From Streptomyces pinistramenti (GTDB taxonomy: Bacteria; Actinomycetota; Actinomycetes; Streptomycetales; Streptomycetaceae), in assembly GCF_020564935.1 (NCBI RefSeq), contig NZ_JAJCXB010000001.1:62001-126000 (forward strand): a stretch of 64,000 nucleotides of DNA, given 5' to 3'. This document shows, one piece after another, positions 1 through 8,282 of the stretch. Position 1 is the stretch's first letter, and every line of letters starts with the position of its first letter. The position numbers and the translations under genes are program-made. Below the pieces are notes generated by a model. It was given only the letters and a program-made list of their open reading frames with translations, did not search any database and was not told the DNA's origin.

Positions 1-281
1 ACCAACCGCCTCCGCCGCGCCGCGGGGCCCGGCCCACCGTGTGACCAGCACCGACGCCGTGCCCTCACTGCTTCCGGACCCGGGGCCGGGCGGATTCGTG
101 ACGGACTCGGCTGAGCGCCCACCGCTCTGGCAGACGGGCACAGCTCGTGGCTCCAGTCGCCGGTGACGACCGTTCCCCACCCCCGGGTTGATCAAGCGGC
201 GAATCCGATGGGTTCCTCGTCCACACATACGAAGGTCCTCCGACCGCGGCGCATCATGCTGAGCAACCACGGTCGGGGCGG
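1..281. other. Left-edge region, no confident gene
   Basis: An open plus-strand frame runs from base 2 to a TGA at 164-166 with no start inside the window, so it could be the 3' end of a gene that begins outside. Its composition (Pro, Arg and Gly rich) is not persuasive and I recognise no family. The rest, up to the end of the carbonic anhydrase gene, shows nothing clear. Confidence 0.2.
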
Positions 282-923
282 TCAGGACGCGGTGGGAACC
301 GCCGCGTCAAGGCCGCGAGAGGCGACGAGCTGTGCACTGCCGTCGGCCAGCCGGTAGGACAGCCCCACCACGCCGAGGCGGCCGGCGGCCACCCGCTCGG
401 CCAGGACGCGGGAGCGTTCCAGCAGCAGGTCCACGGTGTGCTCGATGTGCTCGGCCAGGATCTCTTCCGCTCGGTCGCGTCCAGCGGCGCGGGCTGCCAG
501 CACGCTCGGGGTCACCCGTTCGACAACGTCACGGACGAAACCGCCGGGCACCCGGCCACCGTCGGCTGCGGCACGGGCGGCTGCGATGGCCCCGCACGAG
601 TCGTGGCCGAGCACGACGACGAGCGGGGCGTCGAGCACGCTCACGCCGTACTCGATGGAACCGAGGACTTCTGTACCAGCCACATGCCCCGCGGTACGCA
701 CCACGAACAGGTCCCCCAGGCCGCGGTCGAAGATGATCTCGGCGGCCAGCCGGGAGTCGGAGCACCCGAACAGCACGGCGAAGGGCTGCTGGGACGGTGC
801 GATCTCGGCGCGGCGGGTGGTGTCCTGGTTGGGGTGCTCGGGGGTGCCGGCGACGAAGCGCTGGTTACCGTCCAGCAGCAGCTCGAAGGCGACGCGGGGC
901 GTCGGGGTCTGGATCTCGGGCAT
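282..923 (-). CDS. Beta-class carbonic anhydrase
   Basis: This 213-residue protein is a beta-carbonic anhydrase, which interconverts CO2 and bicarbonate with one zinc ion in the cytoplasm. The zinc site is visible: CSDSR at residues 54-58 gives Cys54 and the Asp56-Arg58 dyad, and GHDSC at 106-110 gives His107 and Cys110. The length is normal for the family. The start is the ATG at 923. It stands alone, with no partner transporter of the SulP type next to it. The family assignment is secure; the physiological role is inferred. Confidence 0.93.
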   Translation of the reverse strand: MPEIQTPTPRVAFELLLDGNQRFVAGTPEHPNQDTTRRAEIAPSQQPFAVLFGCSDSRLAAEIIFDRGLGDLFVVRTAGHVAGTEVLGSIEYGVSVLDAPLVVVLGHDSCGAIAAARAAADGGRVPGGFVRDVVERVTPSVLAARAAGRDRAEEILAEHIEHTVDLLLERSRVLAERVAAGRLGVVGLSYRLADGSAQLVASRGLDAAVPTAS

Positions 924-1048
924 GGCCGCAGCCTACGATCCAGCACCAACCGCCGCACCGTCAGGTCCTGCCTCAGCTCGCCGGGTCGAATCGGCGTGTT
1001 GGACGGGGGCATCGTGCTGCCGAGGGCAACTCCAACTCGGGAGTGGGG

Positions 1049-1477
1049 ATGGAAGCAACGGTCAGCTTTCGTGGGCATGGTGGCGGGGTTGAAGAGTGTT
1101 CCTGGGCGTCTGTGGCACCGGCGTTGCTGCAGACGGCTCATCCGTGGCGGACGTTCCGCTGGTACAGGGACCAGAAGGGCCTCAAATCCAGCTTCATAAT
1201 CTCGGCGCCAGCTGCATGTGGATGGCATTTATGCAGCCATCGTGAGACTCACAGCTCGGAGTGTTCACTCCTCCGGTTGGTGTGAGGGGTGACCTTTCCA
1301 TGCGGGGAGCGAGCGCTGGCACCTGAGACCACGAGAAGGACCGCAGCCTCGCACAGCATCTGCGGCGGTACCGCCGTGTGATCGGGCGGCGAAGAGCAGA
1401 CGCGACAGCTCAAGTCGTGACTCGTAGATCACGTGGTCGCGCATCGTCGCCGACCAGTAGGTGCCCGAGTAGTGCCC
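1049..1477. pseudogene. TnsA-like endonuclease gene, split and inverted
   Basis: Two fragments of one protein family lie head to head. On the plus strand (1049-1177) the frame ends in HPWRTFRWYRDQK. On the minus strand (1474 down to about 1390) a frame reads HYSGTYWSAT followed by HVIYESRLEL. As I recall TnsA-like transposase subunits of streptomycetes, these blocks are contiguous there. Inverting about 1178-1474 on paper would join AAG directly to CAC in frame. The N-terminal start ATG at 1049 has a GGAG-like site upstream. The rest of the gene is missing, so this is a dead remnant. Confidence 0.6.
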
Positions 1478-1587
1478 CGTTGTGGCCCGGCGCGGCGCCG
1501 GTGGCGTGGGGGAGCGCGGTGTTCAGGCTCTCGGCGTACGTGCCGTGGCCGTCGCCCACCATCCGACCATCGCTGTCACCGAGCAGC

Positions 1588-1638
1588 ACGAAGGCGGCCC
1601 CTCCGCCCCCGTTCCGGGGGTAGAGGGGCCGCCTTCGT
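1588..1638. terminator. Long hairpin, probable terminator
   Basis: Perfect 16-base arms at 1588-1603 and 1623-1638 enclose a second C/G-rich stem around 1606-1620. No T tract follows. It lies 115 bases downstream of the minus-strand secreted-protein gene and may end that transcript. Confidence 0.6.
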
Positions 1639-1753
1639 CCGTCACGTCGGCGGAACGTCCGGTGCGGGTGCGGCGTCCGGTTTCTCCGATGTGCGCGCGG
1701 CCAAGGAGACCGTGGCCTCGGTGGAGAGGGCCGGAGGTGCCCCGCCTCGTGAC

Positions 1754-1999
1754 TCAGCCCCGGTAGAAGACCAGCATGCTGCCCGGGTTCTGGGGATCGC
1801 GTTCGCAGTGGACGATCGTGACGTGGTGGCCCGCTCCCTGGTCCATCTGCTGCTGGGTCTCCTTGGTGAAGCAGTCCGTCGCGGCGTCGCCCTGCGTTTC
1901 AACGAAGGGGAGGTCGGCGGCCTGGGCGGCTCCGATGGCCAGGCCGGAGAAGGCCAGGATGCCGGCGGCGGCGACTGCTGCGCGCTGGAACTTGCGCAT
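1754..1999 (-). CDS. Small secreted protein, unknown function
   Basis: This encodes 81 residues. A typical Sec signal peptide covers about residues 1-28: MRKF, then a long Ala/Leu/Gly hydrophobic stretch ending in AQA, with cleavage before ADLPF. The mature part has about 53 residues and two cysteines (in TDCF and HCER) that could form a disulfide. The start ATG at 1999 has a strong GGAGAG site just upstream, which supports a real gene. I recognise no family. A long hairpin follows the gene. Function is unknown. Confidence 0.7.
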   Translation of the reverse strand: MRKFQRAAVAAAGILAFSGLAIGAAQAADLPFVETQGDAATDCFTKETQQQMDQGAGHHVTIVHCERDPQNPGSMLVFYRG

Positions 2000-2282
2000 G
2001 TTTTCTCTCCTTTACGTGCGTACGTTCATTGGTGCGTGTGCGCCTCTGCGGCGCACGGGCCCGCTACTCGCGGAGCGCGGCTGGATCGGACCGGCCCCGC
2101 AGTCGGCCGGAGTCGTGTCCGGCCGCAGCGAAGCGCCGCGTCGCGCTCCAAGATCTTTTCGGACACCTGAACCCCACCACACGCTCGAATGACGCTTCAA
2201 GGGCTCAAGATCCTTTGTTACGGGGTTATCACAAGCTGGCCGGAGTCCTTGCTTTGCCCGAGCCCTGATCGCTCCTCTTTTA

Positions 2283-2403
2283 TTAGAAGGCGTCGAAGTC
2301 TGCGGCGGCGTCGATGGCGAGTTCCTGGACCTGCCGGTGCCCGGCTCCGGCGCCGGTGGCGGTGTTGATCCGCTCGCAGGCGTCGGCGAAGCTGCTGATC
2401 GAG
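2283..2403 (-). pseudogene. Possible 3' fragment of an unknown gene
   Basis: The minus strand carries an open frame of about 40 codons ending in TAA at 2285-2283. It reads protein-like sequence containing CERINTATG and ELAIDAAADFDAF. No start codon or upstream part is evident, and a hairpin at 2421-2460 interrupts it. It may be a remnant of a deleted gene. I do not recognise the family. Confidence 0.25.
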
Positions 2404-2420
2404 GACCGGGGCGCGGGTAG

Positions 2421-2460
2421 CGGTGAGGCCGGGCAGGGGGTGTCCTGCCCGGCCTCACCG
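2421..2460 (-). terminator. Terminator of the TMEM175-like gene
   Basis: A perfect 17-base inverted repeat (2421-2437 and 2444-2460) has a six-base loop. It lies 88 bases after the stop of the minus-strand channel gene, the right place for a terminator. The rest of 2000-2547 holds only the promoter side of the secreted-protein gene and the fragment at 2283-2403. Confidence 0.65.
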
Positions 2461-2547
2461 TGTGCCTCGTGCCCGCCGCATCCCCGGGCTGCGGAGCGGC
2501 AGTCCCCAGGGCTCAGTCGGGTATCCGGGCGCTGGCTGCTCCAGTGG

Positions 2548-3249
2548 TCAGCGGGCGGAGCGCCGGCGTCGGAGACGCTCCAGCCTCGGCAGGACGGGGA
2601 GCAGCAGCAGGCTGTAGTACTGCAGGACGGGTACGGCGAGCGCGATGACCAACGCGATGGCCACGGCGAGGACGTTGAGGTAGCTCTCGGTATACAAACC
2701 CTCGATCCTCCGACGGCCCTCTTCGCCGTCCCCCTCGACCAGTCCCGGGGTGGTTTTCAGGATCCTCAGCATCGCCAGCCGGCACACCATGCCGGCCAGG
2801 AGGGTCGAGTAGTAGAACGCCCCCACGAACCGGTCGTGGCCGCCGAAGGCGCCGATCATCTCCGTCGGGAGGGGGAGCACGACGACGGAGAGCAACCATC
2901 CCATGTTCCATGCCGTCAGGGAGCGGGTGAGCATCGTGACCGACGAGAAGGCCCGGTGGTGCTCCCGCCAGATGTTCGCGATGACCGCGAAGCTGAGCAG
3001 GAAGCTCCAGAGCTGGCTGAGGTGACCTGTGATCACCTCGCTGGCGTCCTCGTGAGCGGACGCGACTTCTGGGACGAGGTCCACCAGCGGAAGGACCAGC
3101 AGGGTGATGGAGATCGCGGTCACCGCGTCGGTGAAGAGCACCAAGCGCTCCCCTGAGACGCCCCCCTCGACCCTGTCCGACGGAACCGACGACTCCGCCG
3201 GGTCAGCCCCTCCCGTCTCGGTCTCGTCGATGACGCCACTGGCACCCAT
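2548..3249 (-). CDS. TMEM175/DUF1211-family membrane protein
   Basis: This 233-residue protein has about six hydrophobic segments. The signature at residues 35-41 (RLVLFTD) matches the R-x3-F-S-D motif of the TMEM175/DUF1211 potassium channel family, with Thr in place of Ser, followed by AVTAISITLLVL. Bacterial members form potassium-permeable channels in the plasma membrane. The soluble N-terminus (about 30 residues) is acidic. The gene is divergent from a TetR regulator, and the 147-base gap between them holds a clear palindrome, so that regulator probably controls this gene. Family good; ion selectivity inferred. Confidence 0.85.
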   Translation of the reverse strand: MGASGVIDETETGGADPAESSVPSDRVEGGVSGERLVLFTDAVTAISITLLVLPLVDLVPEVASAHEDASEVITGHLSQLWSFLLSFAVIANIWREHHRAFSSVTMLTRSLTAWNMGWLLSVVVLPLPTEMIGAFGGHDRFVGAFYYSTLLAGMVCRLAMLRILKTTPGLVEGDGEEGRRRIEGLYTESYLNVLAVAIALVIALAVPVLQYYSLLLLPVLPRLERLRRRRSAR

Positions 3250-3341
3250 GTGATTGCACCTCTCCTTGTCATGCCCGCCGCGCCTGTCGTCGCTACCGGA
3301 CTGTGATGATCGTGTACGTTCCAGCGAACCAAGCTCACTTT

Positions 3342-3360
3342 AGATGAGCACAGCTCATCT
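3342..3360. promoter_or_regulatory. Palindromic operator between TMEM175-like and tetR genes
   Basis: Perfect arms AGATGAGC (3342-3349) and GCTCATCT (3353-3360) flank a three-base centre, 37 bases before the TetR start. A looser related half-site (GGTCATCTTTGG) follows at about 3372. Position and symmetry fit autoregulation plus control of the divergent gene. Confidence 0.55.
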
Positions 3361-3396
3361 GAACATACCTGTGGTCATCTTTGGTGAACCCGTATC

Positions 3397-4023
3397 ATGT
3401 GGTCCGTGAGTACACGACAGCCGAACCGCCGCGCCGAATACGCCGAGCTGACCCGCCAGGCGATCATTGACGCGGCGCGCAGGCTCTTCGCCGAGCGCGG
3501 TTTCTTCGGGAGCAAGATCGACGAGATTGCCGAGCTCGCCCATGTGGCGCCGGGCACTGTGTATGCAGTGGGCGGCGGCAAGCAGGGGCTGCTTCGGGTC
3601 ATGGTCGAAGAGTGGGCGAACTCCCCGCTGCTCAAGGAGAGCCGGGAACGCCTGCACACGCTGCAGGACTGCGACGAGATCCTGGCGCTCGTGGCGTCCG
3701 CCAGTCGCAAGGTCCGCGAGGATCACGGAGCAGTCATGCGGGTCCTGTTGAGTGCGGCCCCGCACGACGAGACGGCCGCGCAGGGCCTACGTGACTCCAC
3801 GGAGCGCTACCGCAGCAGTATGGCTGCGATCGCGGCCCGCCTGGAGGAGCTGGACGGTCTCGCGGACGGCGTCGACGCTCGAAGTGCGACTGACATCCTG
3901 TGGTTCTACTTCGGCTACAACGGTTACTTCACACTCACCGAGGACAACGGCTGGACGTTGGCAGAGGCAGAACAGTGGCTGCTGATCCAGTGCAAACAGG
4001 CGCTCCTGCGGACAGTTGCATGA
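3397..4023 (+). CDS. TetR/AcrR-family transcriptional regulator
   Basis: This 208-residue protein has the TetR N-terminal helix-turn-helix at about residues 9-55: ARRLFAERGFFGSKIDEIAELAHVAPGTVYAVGGGKQGL. The C-terminal ligand-binding domain has no recognisable relatives. Start: ATG at 3397. It is divergent from the TMEM175-like gene and likely binds the palindrome at 3342-3360, repressing both genes until an unknown ligand binds. An IS end lies about 20 bases after its stop codon. Confidence 0.88.
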   Translation: MWSVSTRQPNRRAEYAELTRQAIIDAARRLFAERGFFGSKIDEIAELAHVAPGTVYAVGGGKQGLLRVMVEEWANSPLLKESRERLHTLQDCDEILALVASASRKVREDHGAVMRVLLSAAPHDETAAQGLRDSTERYRSSMAAIAARLEELDGLADGVDARSATDILWFYFGYNGYFTLTEDNGWTLAEAEQWLLIQCKQALLRTVA

Positions 4024-4030
4024 CGGATCT

Positions 4031-5083
4031 AGGCCGTGTACGGAGTTGTGATCAAGGTTGTGATTCGAGGTGTCGGATCCAGAGGGGACCGGCGCATAAT
4101 TCGAGTCCGGCCTGGTGGCTTTCGGGCCTTTTGTCGTAGTGGACTGCAAGGCCGCGCCAGTCCTTGATCTTGTTAATGGTGCGTTCGACGCTGTTGCGGA
4201 GCTTGTACAGGTGCTTGTCCCAGGTGACGGGCCGTCCGCCACGCGAGCCACGGTTCTTGCGGTGGGCGGCCTGATCCTTCTTTTCGGGGATGACCGCCCT
4301 GATCCCACGTTTACGCAGGTGGGAGCGATTCTTGCGGGACGAGTGCGCCTTGTCTCCGGCAACTGCGCCGGGCCGGGTACGGGGCCGGCCGACCAGGGAC
4401 ACGGATCTTGTTCAGGACGGGGATGGTCTGCGGACTGTCTCCGGCCTGCCCCGCAGTGATCTTGAGCGAGAGGGGCAGGCATTGCGGCACACAGGACAGG
4501 TGCGTCTTGGTGGTCAGTCCGCCGCGGGAACGTCCAAGGTCGGCGGCGGCGAGCCGGGCCCTGCGGCGACCGCGCACGTGCCGCCGTTCTTCCCGCTTCG
4601 GGTCCAGTTGCCCGTCTTGTCCCTCGCTGGTGCCCCCCTTTCCGCGGCCGCCTTCTCCACGGCGTTCAGGGTCTCGGGCTCCACGATCACCCCCGCGGCA
4701 TCATGATGGACCCGGACCGTGGTCGAGTCCACACTGACCAGCGACAAGTCCACAAGACCTCGCTTCGCCGCCTCGGCGATCACCCCCTGGAACACCGCGG
4801 TGAACACCCCGGCATCCCGCCACTGCCGAAACCGGCCGTAAACGGTAGACCAGCGCCCGAACCGTTCGGGCACCTCCCGCCACTTCGCCCCGTTCCTGAA
4901 CCGCCACACGACGCCCTCGAAGTGCGCCCGCAGTTCTCCGGGTACGGCCCGTACTCACCGACCGGCAGGAACGGGGAGATGAACTCCCACTCGGCATCCG
5001 AAAGTTGAGGGCGAGACATCCCACCGTTCTACTCCATGAGCCGGACCCTCAGGTCGGGGATCCACGAGATCACAACCCCACAC
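4031..5083 (-). mobile_element. Decayed IS5-family insertion sequence
   Basis: The element is about 1.05 kb. Terminal inverted repeats are visible: GGAGTTGTGATC at 4042-4053 and its complement GATCACAACCCC at 5068-5079 (one mismatch). The left end is flanked by CTAG at 4029-4032; no matching duplication is seen on the right (TTAA there), which suggests rearrangement after insertion. The transposase frame is broken several times. The left 235 bases are repeated in inverted orientation at 5910-6147. The right end abuts the stop codon of the arsR gene. Confidence 0.8.
4052..5019 (-). pseudogene. IS5-family transposase, frameshifted
   Basis: Pieces of one DDE transposase read in order along the minus strand in changing frames. 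They are MSRPQLSDAEWEFISPFLP (from 5019), then VWRFRNGAKWREVPERFG to the first catalytic region (SLVSVDSTTVRVH), then GGLTTKTHLSC, then KNRSHLRKRGIRAVIPEKKD and the C-terminal E-containing block RNSVERTINKIKDWRGLAV. IS5 groups often use one programmed frameshift between two ORFs, but three shifts (near 4930, 4560 and 4390) are needed here, so I call it inactive. The first shift is explained by a single base around 4930. Confidence 0.8.
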
Positions 5084-5084
5084 A

Positions 5085-5402
5085 TTAATGCGTGTCGATG
5101 GTGTCGAGGGCCTCAAGGATGCCCGTCAGTGCCGCGGAGAAGCGGTCGAGGGTGTCCTCCCGCAGCGAGACGAAGCAGCGGGTGCCCTCGAAGCGGTGGA
5201 GAGTCAGCCCCGCTTCTCGCAGGATCCGCATGTGGTGGCTCACCGTGGATGGCCCGAGGCTCACGGAAAAGTCCTCACGCTGGTGCTCGGCGCGGTCCGC
5301 CAGTACGGAGATGATCGCGAGCCGGGCCGGATCCCCCAGGGCAGAGAGCAGCCTTGCAAGCTGAACGTCCCCGAGATCGGGGTGATGCGGACTCTTCGGC
5401 AT
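5085..5402 (-). CDS. ArsR-family helix-turn-helix regulator
   Basis: This 105-residue winged-helix repressor has LLSALGDPARLAIISVL at about residues 17-34, then the recognition helix region GPSTVSHHMRILREAGL and a wing (RFEGTRCFVSL). No Cys pair of the arsenic-sensing type is present, so the ligand is not obvious. The start is the ATG at 5402; a longer upstream frame has no ribosome site. Its stop lies six bases from the IS inverted repeat, so the gene is just intact. It is divergent from the gene at 5481 and probably represses it. Confidence 0.87.
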   Translation of the reverse strand: MPKSPHHPDLGDVQLARLLSALGDPARLAIISVLADRAEHQREDFSVSLGPSTVSHHMRILREAGLTLHRFEGTRCFVSLREDTLDRFSAALTGILEALDTIDTH

Positions 5403-5410
5403 GGGGGCAA

Positions 5411-5448
5411 GACTACTATTTCGAAGTTCTACATTGTTCGATGTAGTC
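5411..5448. promoter_or_regulatory. Operator region between arsR and the MIase-like gene
   Basis: Nested symmetry fills the 78-base divergent gap. CTACAT (5429-5434) and ATGTAG (5441-5446) are separated by TGTTCG; GACTAC (5411-5416) pairs with GTAGTC (5443-5448); TTCGAA sits at 5420-5425. This is a good candidate ArsR binding site overlapping both promoters. Confidence 0.5.
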
Positions 5449-5480
5449 TTCCTGGCGGCACATCGACCAAGGAGGTCCCC

Positions 5481-5762
5481 ATGGAGTTTCTCGTGCAGGT
5501 CGACGGTTCCCGCGTCTACACGCTGCCCGCCGACGAACGCGACGATCTCATCCGCCGGGAACGGGAGCGGGGCCGTCAACTGCTGGACGAGGGAGTGATC
5601 CAGCAGTTCTGGCGGATCCCGGGCCGGCGCGGCAACGTCGGCATATGGTCTGCCGTCGACGCCGACGCGCTGGAAGAGGCTCTGACCAGCCTGCCGATCT
5701 GGCCGTACGCCGACATCGAGGTCACCGCCCTGGCCACGCACCCCATGATCCGGCAACGCTGA
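5481..5762 (+). CDS. Muconolactone isomerase-like (MIase) small protein
   Basis: This encodes 93 residues: MEFLVQVDG, then RERERGRQLLDEGVIQQFWRIPGR, NVGIWSA and LPIWPYADIEVTALATHP. The pattern matches the ferredoxin-like MIase/YCII superfamily, in which muconolactone delta-isomerase is the named member. A strong GGAGG (5471-5475) precedes the ATG at 5481. No other aromatic ring-cleavage genes are nearby, so the substrate is unknown. Control by the divergent ArsR protein is likely. Confidence 0.75.
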   Translation: MEFLVQVDGSRVYTLPADERDDLIRRERERGRQLLDEGVIQQFWRIPGRRGNVGIWSAVDADALEEALTSLPIWPYADIEVTALATHPMIRQR

Positions 5763-5909
5763 CCCGCCCGCACCGGCTGGGCGTCCGCGTCGACCCCAGC
5801 GCCGGTCGCTCCCGACGGAGAACGGGCCGGGCGGCTCATCCGGCGGGGTGTGCTGCGCGCCCAGCGACGGGTGTGCAGCGCGCCTTGCCGTGAGTGTGCG
5901 GCCCGCCCG

Positions 5910-6147
5910 GCCCACGGCAAGAACCGTGGCTCGCGTGGCGGACGGCCCGTCACCTGGGACAAGCACCTGTACAAGCTCCGCAACAGCGTCGAACGCACCA
6001 TTAACAAGATCAAGGACTGGCGCGGCCTTGCAGTCCGCTACGACAAAAGGCCCGAAAGCTACCAGGCCGGACTCGAATTATGCGCCGGTCTCCTCTGGAT
6101 CCGACACCTCGAATCACAACCTTGATCACAACTCCATACACGCCCTA
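5910..6147 (+). mobile_element. Truncated inverted copy of the IS5-family element
   Basis: About 235 bases match, in inverted orientation, the left end of the IS at 4031-4268, with only some five differences. They encode the transposase C-terminus (KNRGSRGGRPVTWDKHLYKL to WIRHLESQP) and the end repeat GATCACAACTCC at 6124-6135, followed by CTAG at 6145-6148. The other four-fifths of the element is missing. The two copies bracket the arsR and MIase-like genes. Confidence 0.82.
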
Positions 6148-6459
6148 GGCGCCCTGAACGCGTGGATCGCACAGCAGCGCGACGACTATGTCGCCCTCTC
6201 CACTGCGCTGTGCCTCTGCGTCTGTGCAGCCGGGCTGTTCGCAGAGCACGTGTGGCAACAGGACTACCGACGTGACCGAGTGGTCCTCGCCTACGTCGCC
6301 GTCCACCCCGGCCTGATGGCACAACAGATCGCCCACGCCCTCGGCATCCGCGAGCCGGGCATTGCCCGCGCTCTCGGCCGCCTCACCGGCGACGGCCTCC
6401 TCGCCCTGGCCGCGGACAGCGCGACGTACAGCCTCGACTCTGGCCGACCTGCTTCCTGA
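6148..6459 (+). pseudogene. 5'-truncated winged-helix protein gene
   Basis: An open frame continues straight out of the IS fragment and reads LNAWIAQQRDDYVALSTALCLCVCAAGLFAEHVW, then a short winged-helix-like part (AYVAVHPGLMAQQIAHALG, ARALGRLTGDGLL), ending at 6459. No native start is present, so the IS end appears to have removed the 5' part. The remaining 100 residues could be a regulator or an unknown protein; I do not recognise the family. Confidence 0.45.
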
Positions 6460-6517
6460 CGCCTTCCAGCTCGGCGCTCGGCAGTGAACTCCATTCTGAC
6501 TCCCACTACATAGCCGA

Positions 6518-6546
6518 CGATCCCCGGTTAGCCAAACCGGGGATCG
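6518..6546. terminator. 12-base-pair hairpin
   Basis: Arms CGATCCCCGGTT (6518-6529) and AACCGGGGATCG (6535-6546) flank the five-base loop AGCCA. It lies after the truncated gene and before the excisionase and could be a terminator. An attachment-site role is possible but nothing proves it. The remaining 6547-6776 holds only the upstream region of the excisionase gene. Confidence 0.5.
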
Positions 6547-6776
6547 TCCAGACCATGGATGTAGTTCGCACCGGCTGTACTTGGCGGTGGAGTGGTGCGG
6601 GCTAGGTGATCAGTGCTGCCTGGATCCGGCAAAAGAGATAGCGGTCAGCAGTTGAGAGCCGCAGACCGAGGAACGGCAGAATTCAACATCGGTGTTGAGG
6701 CGTCGTTAAGCTAAAGGAGCTCGGTCGGCTGCTGGTGTGCGAAAGCATCAGCATTCGCGCCGTGTAAGGAAAACCC

Positions 6777-7031
6777 ATGTCCCGAGTCGTGATGCCTTCT
6801 TATTGCCTGTGCAATAGGGATCCTGAAAATAAGCCAGCTCTGAGTTACTCGGATGACGAGGCGCTGACTGTGCCGGAAGTTGCTAGTTGGCTGAGAATCA
6901 GTAAGAACAAGGTGTTCGATCTGATTCGCGAAGCCCGTCTTGCGTCGTTCGCTATCGGCCGGAGCCGTCGTGTCCTGGCCCGAGACGTGCGTACCTTTGT
7001 TGCCCAGCAGAAGGAGAATCGAGATCGCTAA
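6777..7031 (+). CDS. Excisionase/MerR-like small DNA-binding protein
   Basis: The 84-residue protein carries an excisionase-type helix-turn-helix: LTVPEVASWLRISKNKVFDLI, then ASFAIGRSRRVLARDVRTFVA. Such proteins sit directly upstream of tyrosine integrases in actinobacterial integrative elements and steer excision. AAGGA at 6766-6770 precedes the ATG. Base composition is clearly less GC-rich than the neighbours (AAT, AAG, ATT and similar codons), a sign of foreign origin. It is followed at once by the integrase remnant. Confidence 0.8.
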   Translation: MSRVVMPSYCLCNRDPENKPALSYSDDEALTVPEVASWLRISKNKVFDLIREARLASFAIGRSRRVLARDVRTFVAQQKENRDR

Positions 7032-7053
7032 GCGCCGCCCAAACGGAGCTGGA

Positions 7054-8282
7054 ATGGATCCGGCGAAGAGGTCTGACGGCCGCTTTGCAGCACGGGTCTA
7101 TGTGCTACAGCCTGATGGGGGATTGAAGCCGAAATGGGTCTACTCGCGTTCTTGCGAGGAGTGCATTCGTAAGCGTGACGAGTTGCTCGCCAAGAAGCGT
7201 GACAATGTACCCGTCCCCGCGCGCGATGTGAAGCTGGCCGACTGGCGGGATTATTGGCTGGAGAATGTGATCCTCGTGGACCACTCGTACGCTACGTACG
7301 CTGGTTATGAGCAATGTGTTCGACTTCATCTGAAGCCTCGCCTCGGGGCGAAGAGGCTGGCCAGCCTGACCATTGCTGACGTCCGTGAATTCAGGGCTGT
7401 GATGCTTAAATCCAAGGGCGCCAGTACGGCGAAGCGCGCACTCGTGCCATTGCGGTCGGCGCTCACGGCTGCAATGAGGGAAGACCTGCTGATGCGGAAC
7501 GTTGCACAGTTGGTGGACTTGCCTGACGTCGTAACAGGCGACTACGAACCCTGGCCCCATGAGGAAGCTATAGTTTTTCCGCGCTGCCCGGAAGTATTGG
7601 CTTGGAGTTGGTTTCCTTTTCGCGCTCTTGGTTGGCCTGCGTCGAGGCGGAGTGCGTGGTCTCCGGTGGTCGGGTGTCGAATTGGATAAGCGCACGCTGC
7701 TAGTGCGGCTGCAGAGTCAGAGGATCAAGGTTCCAGGTCGGGAAATCGTGGATGTAGATTACAAGCCGAAAGATGAAGGGCGGAAGAAAAATAAGGGACT
7801 TGTGGGTCTCCCTGAAGTTTTGGTAATTCCGCTCCAAGAACAGGGGGCGGCAGGAGGGGCAGCGCCTCAAGGCAGGTGCGAGATGGGTGGAGAGCGATTA
7901 CGTCTTCACCGGCGACAAAGGGCAGCGGATGAATGAGGATGCCCTGGCCGGAGCCTTCAAGCGGCTGTGCGAGAAGCTGGGGCTCCGCACCATCCGGCTC
8001 CACGACCTCCGTCACGGCGCGTCGAGCCTTCTGGCCGACACTGGCACCAAACCCCATGAGACACAGGCCATCTTGGGGCGCAGCCATGTTGATACCTCGA
8101 TGTGGGTCTACACCCATGCCGCCCTGCAGGCCCAGCGCGAGGCATTCGACAGAGTGGGGGCGTTGCTCGGGGCTGACGAGCCCGTTGCTGACAGCGCAGA
8201 GCGCTTCCCCTCCTCGGCGGGGAGGGGAAGCGCGCAGCTGACGGTGAAGATGCTTGTATTGGGGGTGGAGTTGGGGTCCTGA
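7054..8282 (+). pseudogene. Tyrosine recombinase/integrase, two frameshifts
   Basis: The protein reads in three frames: core-binding domain from about 7054 (LADWRDYWLENVI, TYAGYEQCVRLHLKPRLG), a shift near 7590, then GLRRGGVRGLRW with the first catalytic Arg, and a shift near 7845. The last frame carries HDLRHGASSLL and LGRSHVDTSMWVYTH with the other catalytic His/Arg and the Tyr nucleophile. The typical start (AKRRPNG preceded by ATG or GTG) now reads ATC at 7023, another sign of decay. All catalytic residues survive but no single frame encodes them. Confidence 0.85.

Noticed and set aside
4052..5019. IS transposase considered active through programmed frameshifting
   Set aside because: Members of this family use one shift, but here three are needed, and the first is explained by a simple single-base change.
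6518..6546. Hairpin considered as an attachment site of the integrase
   Set aside because: No second copy or tRNA 3' end was found that would mark an insertion boundary.
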